In this document: in pieces, positions 60,631 through 64,000 of the stretch
How positions within the stretch are numbered: position 1 is the stretch's first letter
Layout of the letters: every line of letters begins with the position of its first letter
From: Acidimicrobiales bacterium mtb01
Lineage (GTDB): Bacteria; Actinomycetota; Acidimicrobiia; Acidimicrobiales; Ilumatobacteraceae
DNA length: 64,000 nt
Assembly (NCBI GenBank): GCA_004379135.1
Contig: NBNI01000007.1
Coordinates: 979,501 to 1,043,500, forward strand
Direction: 5' to 3'
Translations under genes and position numbers: made by a program
Notes under the pieces: model-generated
The model's input: only the letters and a program-made list of their open reading frames with translations
Told to the model about the DNA's origin: nothing
Databases searched by the model: none

Positions 60631-62102
60631 TCCAACTCACAACACGATCTGCGGCATCCGCCCAACAACTCAACGTGCGGGCGGTCAACGTCGCCGAAGT
60701 GGGTCTCGGCATCCGCGTCGACGAGGTTCGGAACGGGACCGACGGCGAAGCGCGTGGTGTCGTCATCAGCAGCGAAGAGGTCCTTCTCATCGCAGGCGAA
60801 CGCGGTCAAGCGAACGCCGCCTGGCGCAGTTCGGGCGCTCTCTTTGCGCGCTTCCGCCAGCGCACAACGTCACATGTCACACTCGACGTTCGCGAACTGG
60901 TCATCGACGATTCGTCCATGGTGGCGTTCGCCGAAGGCGTCCTCCTTCTGGGAACCGGAAGCCAGACGCGTCTCACCCGCGCCAGGTTGGAGGTCGAACC
61001 ACCCATTGAGCTCCTGGTTTCGCCGAGCACCAGTGGCCTATGGGAGGCGGCTCTGGTGAAGGCGCAGAGGACGGTCGATGCAGTGTTCTTCGCCCGACGC
61101 CTGACCAACCTTCCTGCGTCGCACTTGAGCGCGGAGACCTTTGCCCGAACGATCGAAGACGGGGCGGCCACAACGTCTGCAAGCGTAGACATCGTCGGAT
61201 CAGCGGGCCTGCGAGAGATGGGGTGCGGTGGGATCCTCGCCGTGAACGCCGGCTCCGACCAACCACCACGCCTGGTGCGGGTGGCTCACGTGCCCCCCGA
61301 TGCCGGCCTCGTCATCGGCCTCGTCGGCAAAGGGGTGATGTACGACTCAGGCGGGATCAGCCTCAAGCCCACCGATGCGTCCCACGTCAAGATGAAGATG
61401 GACATGGCCGGAGCCGCCGTCGCCGCGGCTGTCGCCCTCTACATGGACACCGCCATGGAGAATCGCATTGGGGTGGCCGCGTATCTGCCATGCGTCGAGA
61501 ACATGCCATCGGGTTCGGCCATGAGGCTCGGCGACGTAGTGACATGCCGTGACGGAACCACAGTCGAGATTCAGAACTGCGATGCTGAAGGACGCCTGAT
61601 CCTTGCGGACGCGTTGGCGCTCGCCAGAGAGGACCGAGTCGACGTGCTCATCGACCTGGCAACGCTCACCGACGCGGCCTCGATCGCGATCGGACCAGAT
61701 TTCGCCGCGATGATGTGCTCGGACGACGACCTCGCGGCCGACCTGCTTCGCAGCGCGACGAAGACCGGGGAATTGCTCTGCCGATTGCCGATTCACCGGC
61801 CGTACGAGCGGCTGCTCCGCTCAGCTATCGCCGACGTGCGCAATGTCGGGGGCCCTGCCGGCCGAGTCGTTACTGCTGGACTCTTCCTCGAGCGCTTTGC
61901 GCATCCGGTGCCATGGGCGCACATCGACATGACGTCAACCATGGCTTCCGACGAGGACGCCGACATCCATCGAATCGGTGCAACCGGCTATGGAGTGCGA
62001 CTAGTTCTCGATCTCATCGCGAACATGGCCGCACGTGTGGGCCCCTCGGATAGGACCTCGTTCAGACGGTCGACGTGGCCAGTGACGGCGCCGTCGGAAT
62101 GA
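60627..62102 (+). CDS. M17 leucyl aminopeptidase family protein
   Basis: The 491-aa di-metal aminopeptidase has a non-conserved N-terminal macro-like domain. The catalytic domain has GKGVMYDSGGISLKP near residue 232 (metal Lys and Asp), MKMDMAGAAV near 255, and NCDAEGRLILADAL near 315, the M17 signature with the catalytic Arg. M17 enzymes release N-terminal residues from peptides and some hydrolyse cysteinylglycine or amino-acid amides. GTG 60627 overlaps the SRPBCC stop. Confidence 0.88.
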   Translation: MIQLTTRSAASAQQLNVRAVNVAEVGLGIRVDEVRNGTDGEARGVVISSEEVLLIAGERGQANAAWRSSGALFARFRQRTTSHVTLDVRELVIDDSSMVAFAEGVLLLGTGSQTRLTRARLEVEPPIELLVSPSTSGLWEAALVKAQRTVDAVFFARRLTNLPASHLSAETFARTIEDGAATTSASVDIVGSAGLREMGCGGILAVNAGSDQPPRLVRVAHVPPDAGLVIGLVGKGVMYDSGGISLKPTDASHVKMKMDMAGAAVAAAVALYMDTAMENRIGVAAYLPCVENMPSGSAMRLGDVVTCRDGTTVEIQNCDAEGRLILADALALAREDRVDVLIDLATLTDAASIAIGPDFAAMMCSDDDLAADLLRSATKTGELLCRLPIHRPYERLLRSAIADVRNVGGPAGRVVTAGLFLERFAHPVPWAHIDMTSTMASDEDADIHRIGATGYGVRLVLDLIANMAARVGPSDRTSFRRSTWPVTAPSE

Positions 62103-62223
62103 TTGCCTTCCGACGTACGTCTCGCGCGACTCCACGAATTGCCACGCGCAGGTCCGTCTCATTCCGCCGCGGCGGGAGAAGAGCTCCGTCGTGACGTCTC
62201 AACTCAACTTCTCTGGAGGAAGC

Positions 62224-63435
62224 GTGCCCTCATCGTTCCTACACCCGTTCTCCAACCCTCGCCGAGAGTCGTACATCTGCATTGCACGGGGCGAGGGAGC
62301 GACCGTCTGGGACTCAGAGGGGCGCGACTACGTCGATGCCATGGCCAGCCTTTGGTACTGCGCCATCGGTCACGGTCGCAGCGAAATGTCGGACTCGATC
62401 GCTTCCCAGGCTCGCTCCCTCGCTGCCTACAGTTGCTTCGAACCCTTCACCAACGGTCCGGCCGACCGGCTCGCGTCGGAGTTGTGCTCCATCGCGCCGA
62501 AGCCAGATAGCCGAGTGTTTCTCTGCAATTCTGGCTCGGAAGCAATCGACAGCGCCATCAAACTCGCCCGCATCGCTCATTCGAACAGCGGTAGCAAGCA
62601 ACGGACGATGATCATCTCCCGAGGGCGCGGCTACCACGGCGCAGCGTACGGCGGGACCAGCGCCCAAGGCATCGAACTGAACAGGGACGGCTTCGGACCG
62701 TTTCTTCCTGACGTCGTGCAAGTCCCGGCCGACGATGTGGAGGCGCTCGAGTCCCTGATGGCTCAGCATGGCGAGACCGTTGCGGCGGTTCTGGTCGAGC
62801 CAGTCCAAGGTGCCGGAGGCGTGCACCCCTCGCCGCACGGCTATCTCGACGCCGTGCGCAGGCTCTGCGACCAGTACGGAGCCTTTCTGATCTTCGACGA
62901 GATCGTGACTGGGTTCGGCCGCCTGGGAAGTTGGTTCGCAGCTGAGCACTTCAAGGTGGAGCCCGATCTCGTTGCGTTTGCGAAGGCTGTCACGTCCGGC
63001 TACCAGCCGCTCGGAGGCGTGCTCGTCGGACCTGCGGTCCGGATGGGACTTGAGTTCAATGGTGACTTCGTACTCCGCCACGGCTTCACCTACTCCGGCC
63101 ACCCGGTCGCGTGTGCAGCGGCGCTGACCAATCTTGAGATCATTCGCCGTGAGCAACTCCTCCAACGGGCTGACTACATCGGCACAAAGCTGACCTCCGG
63201 TTTGAGGGCCCTTGCCGATGAACACAAGATTGATCACGTCCGCGGAGCAGGCGCAGTCTGGGCGGCAGGACTCCGACCAGACCAAGACGCAGCCGAGATC
63301 CGCGACCGAATGCTGGCACGGGGTGTCATCTGCCGGGCATCCAACGCGAGCACCCTTGCGTTCTGCCCACCTCTGGTGATTTCCGACGCGCAGATCGAGC
63401 GGATCGTCGAAGTACTGACCGACGCCGTTGGCTAG
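62224..63435 (+). CDS. Class III aminotransferase (omega-amino acid:pyruvate type)
   Basis: The 403-aa PLP enzyme has the N-terminal WDSEGRDYVDAMASLWYCAIGHG, NSGSEAIDSAIKLAR near residue 98 (phosphate loop), YHGAAYGGTSAQG near 135, LIFDEIVTGFGRLGSWFA near 220 (Asp to the pyridine N) and AFAKAVTSGYQPLGG near 250 with the PLP-Lys. It should interconvert a primary amine or omega-amino acid with an oxo acid. GTG 62224 is chosen because GGAGG lies 5 nt upstream; the longer GTG at 62191 has no such site. Confidence 0.92.
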   Translation: MPSSFLHPFSNPRRESYICIARGEGATVWDSEGRDYVDAMASLWYCAIGHGRSEMSDSIASQARSLAAYSCFEPFTNGPADRLASELCSIAPKPDSRVFLCNSGSEAIDSAIKLARIAHSNSGSKQRTMIISRGRGYHGAAYGGTSAQGIELNRDGFGPFLPDVVQVPADDVEALESLMAQHGETVAAVLVEPVQGAGGVHPSPHGYLDAVRRLCDQYGAFLIFDEIVTGFGRLGSWFAAEHFKVEPDLVAFAKAVTSGYQPLGGVLVGPAVRMGLEFNGDFVLRHGFTYSGHPVACAAALTNLEIIRREQLLQRADYIGTKLTSGLRALADEHKIDHVRGAGAVWAAGLRPDQDAAEIRDRMLARGVICRASNASTLAFCPPLVISDAQIERIVEVLTDAVG

Positions 63436-63524
63436 GCCGGCGTCCGGCTGGCCATCAGGCCATCGCCGCGTCAACGCCCTTCTTCTCCACCGGGCCACCG
63501 TCACGGCCCGACCGAAACGAAGCG

Positions 63525-63953
63525 TCAGTCGATCTCAATCTCGAAGGTCGCCGCTCCGGTGATCGCGACATCACCGGTCTGACGCGTACAGGCAAGATCA
63601 ACCTCAACGGTGAAGCCGCGGCCCGACTCAACCACCTTGGTGACGACTCCGGAGCAAGTGAGAACGTCCCCCGGCCAAACCTTCTCGCGGAACCTCACGG
63701 AGTATCGACGGATTGCGTCGGCCCCGAGCCAGTCCGTGGCATAGGTAGCGAGGAGTGAAGCCTGGTACATACCGATCGAGAACACCATGGGAAACCCGAC
63801 CTGCTGCGCGTAGACCTCATCGTGGTGGATCGGATTGAAGTCACCCGAGGCGCCGGCGTATCGAACGATGTCGGTCCGCGTGATCGGCCCCCACGTTCTC
63901 GGGGCACCGTGGTCCCCCTCAGCGACAGGCGCAGCGGCGCCACCCGAACTCAT
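63525..63953 (-). CDS. MaoC-like (R)-hydratase
   Basis: The 142-aa hot-dog fold hydratase has the MaoC signature YAGASGDFNPIHHDEVYA near residue 32 with the catalytic Asp and His, then GFPMVFSIGMYQASLLA and RFREKVWPGDVLTCSG. It should hydrate an enoyl-CoA. The start ATG 63953 overlaps the stop of the gene to the right (ATGA). Confidence 0.9.
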   Translation of the reverse strand: MSSGGAAAPVAEGDHGAPRTWGPITRTDIVRYAGASGDFNPIHHDEVYAQQVGFPMVFSIGMYQASLLATYATDWLGADAIRRYSVRFREKVWPGDVLTCSGVVTKVVESGRGFTVEVDLACTRQTGDVAITGAATFEIEID

Positions 63954-64000
63954 GACTCCGCCTCGATCAGGGTCGAACGTTGCTCAGCGACCAGGTCGCC
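63950..64000 (-). CDS. C-terminal end of a MaoC-type N-domain hydratase (partial)
   Basis: Only the last 16 codons are in the window, reading GDLVAEQRSTLIEAES and a stop that overlaps the MaoC start. This ending is common for the FAS1-like dehydratase subunit (MaoC N-terminal type) that forms a heterodimer with the protein encoded next. The assignment rests on this short tail and the context. Confidence 0.45.
   Translation of the reverse strand, partial: GDLVAEQRSTLIEAES

Larger units (their letters stand above)
46411..64000. mobile_element. Putative catabolic genomic island (left boundary at tRNA-Leu remnant)
   Basis: The region begins at the break in the tRNA-Leu fragment and runs past the window end. 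Content changes from housekeeping genes to one theme: uptake and oxidation of an organic compound. Starts here often carry GGAGG-type ribosome-binding sites rather than the leaderless boxes of the core, and codon third positions look less uniform. No integrase, transposase or second att site is in the window, so the extent is unknown. Confidence 0.6.

Overview
The window is high-GC DNA from an actinobacterium. It carries coenzyme F420 biosynthesis genes, a WhiB regulator, PafB/PafC-type WYL regulators, a mycothiol-type DinB-fold protein, a PIN-PhoH protein and an Ala/Lys-rich H1-like protein. Many transcription units also have a TAnnnT box 6-8 nt before the start codon and no Shine-Dalgarno sequence, the pattern of leaderless mRNAs. 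Together these suggest class Acidimicrobiia (Ilumatobacter-like). That placement is inference; no rRNA gene is present.

Layout of the chromosomal part (1 to about 46,350). 1-1059: end of fbiA/cofD plus a stand-alone cofE. 1067-7373 (minus): a six-gene glycan operon with three family-4 glycosyltransferases, a His-rich membrane protein, an NDP-sugar pyrophosphorylase and an epimerase-fold protein without the usual Tyr/Lys pair. 7459-14568: FMN reductase, FG-GAP secreted protein, an unknown protein, gpsA, cofC/fbiD, a PIG-L deacetylase and a DinB-fold protein. 14651-21268: H1-like protein, PIN-PhoH, whiB, a DEDDh exonuclease, pafC-pafB and pgi. 21333-22564: rarD and a small lipoprotein. 22654-27611 (minus): a complete branched-chain amino acid ABC importer (livGFHMK) ending in a duplicated terminator. 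27738-32690: DUF305 protein, an internally duplicated zinc peptidase, an L,D-transpeptidase, a family-2 glycosyltransferase and a tyrosine phosphatase. 32756-42675: argG, M20 and S15 peptidases, a cupredoxin-like lipoprotein, a nitroreductase, a GFA protein, 3-hydroxybutyryl-CoA dehydrogenase, acetoacetyl-CoA synthetase and a PanB-like protein. 42713-46315: a ferric-iron ABC importer behind a DtxR/IdeR-like operator.

At 46,357-46,410 (minus) there is only the 3' half of a tRNA-Leu(UAA) gene, broken at the anticodon loop. Clusters of short direct repeats follow at 46,421-46,557. This is the expected structure of the distal attachment site of an element integrated into a tRNA gene. Everything from there to the window end (over 17.5 kb) reads as a catabolic genomic island whose other end, with the intact tRNA and probably an integrase, lies outside.

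The island holds three main transcription units. (a) Minus, 55,564 to 46,586: Liv-type binding protein, fused LivH-LivM permease, a single LivF-like ATPase, nitronate monooxygenase, Baeyer-Villiger-type monooxygenase, CoA transferase and a CitE-like lyase. (b) Minus, 58,511 to 55,851: F420-dependent luciferase-like oxidoreductase, enoyl-CoA hydratase and SDR. (c) Plus, 58,737 to 63,435: a peptide-deformylase homologue with ENCLS in place of EGCLS, alpha/beta hydrolase, SRPBCC protein, M17 aminopeptidase and class III aminotransferase. MaoC-type hydratases follow at the right edge. Units (a) and (b) share a promoter-proximal motif GTGGGG-N4-CCCTAGACCT, so they are probably co-regulated. The gene set suggests import of an amino- or amide-containing compound, deamidation or deformylation and transamination, Baeyer-Villiger oxidation, and CoA-dependent beta-oxidation and lyase cleavage. 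The substrate is unknown. Unit (c) is the most unusual part of the window.
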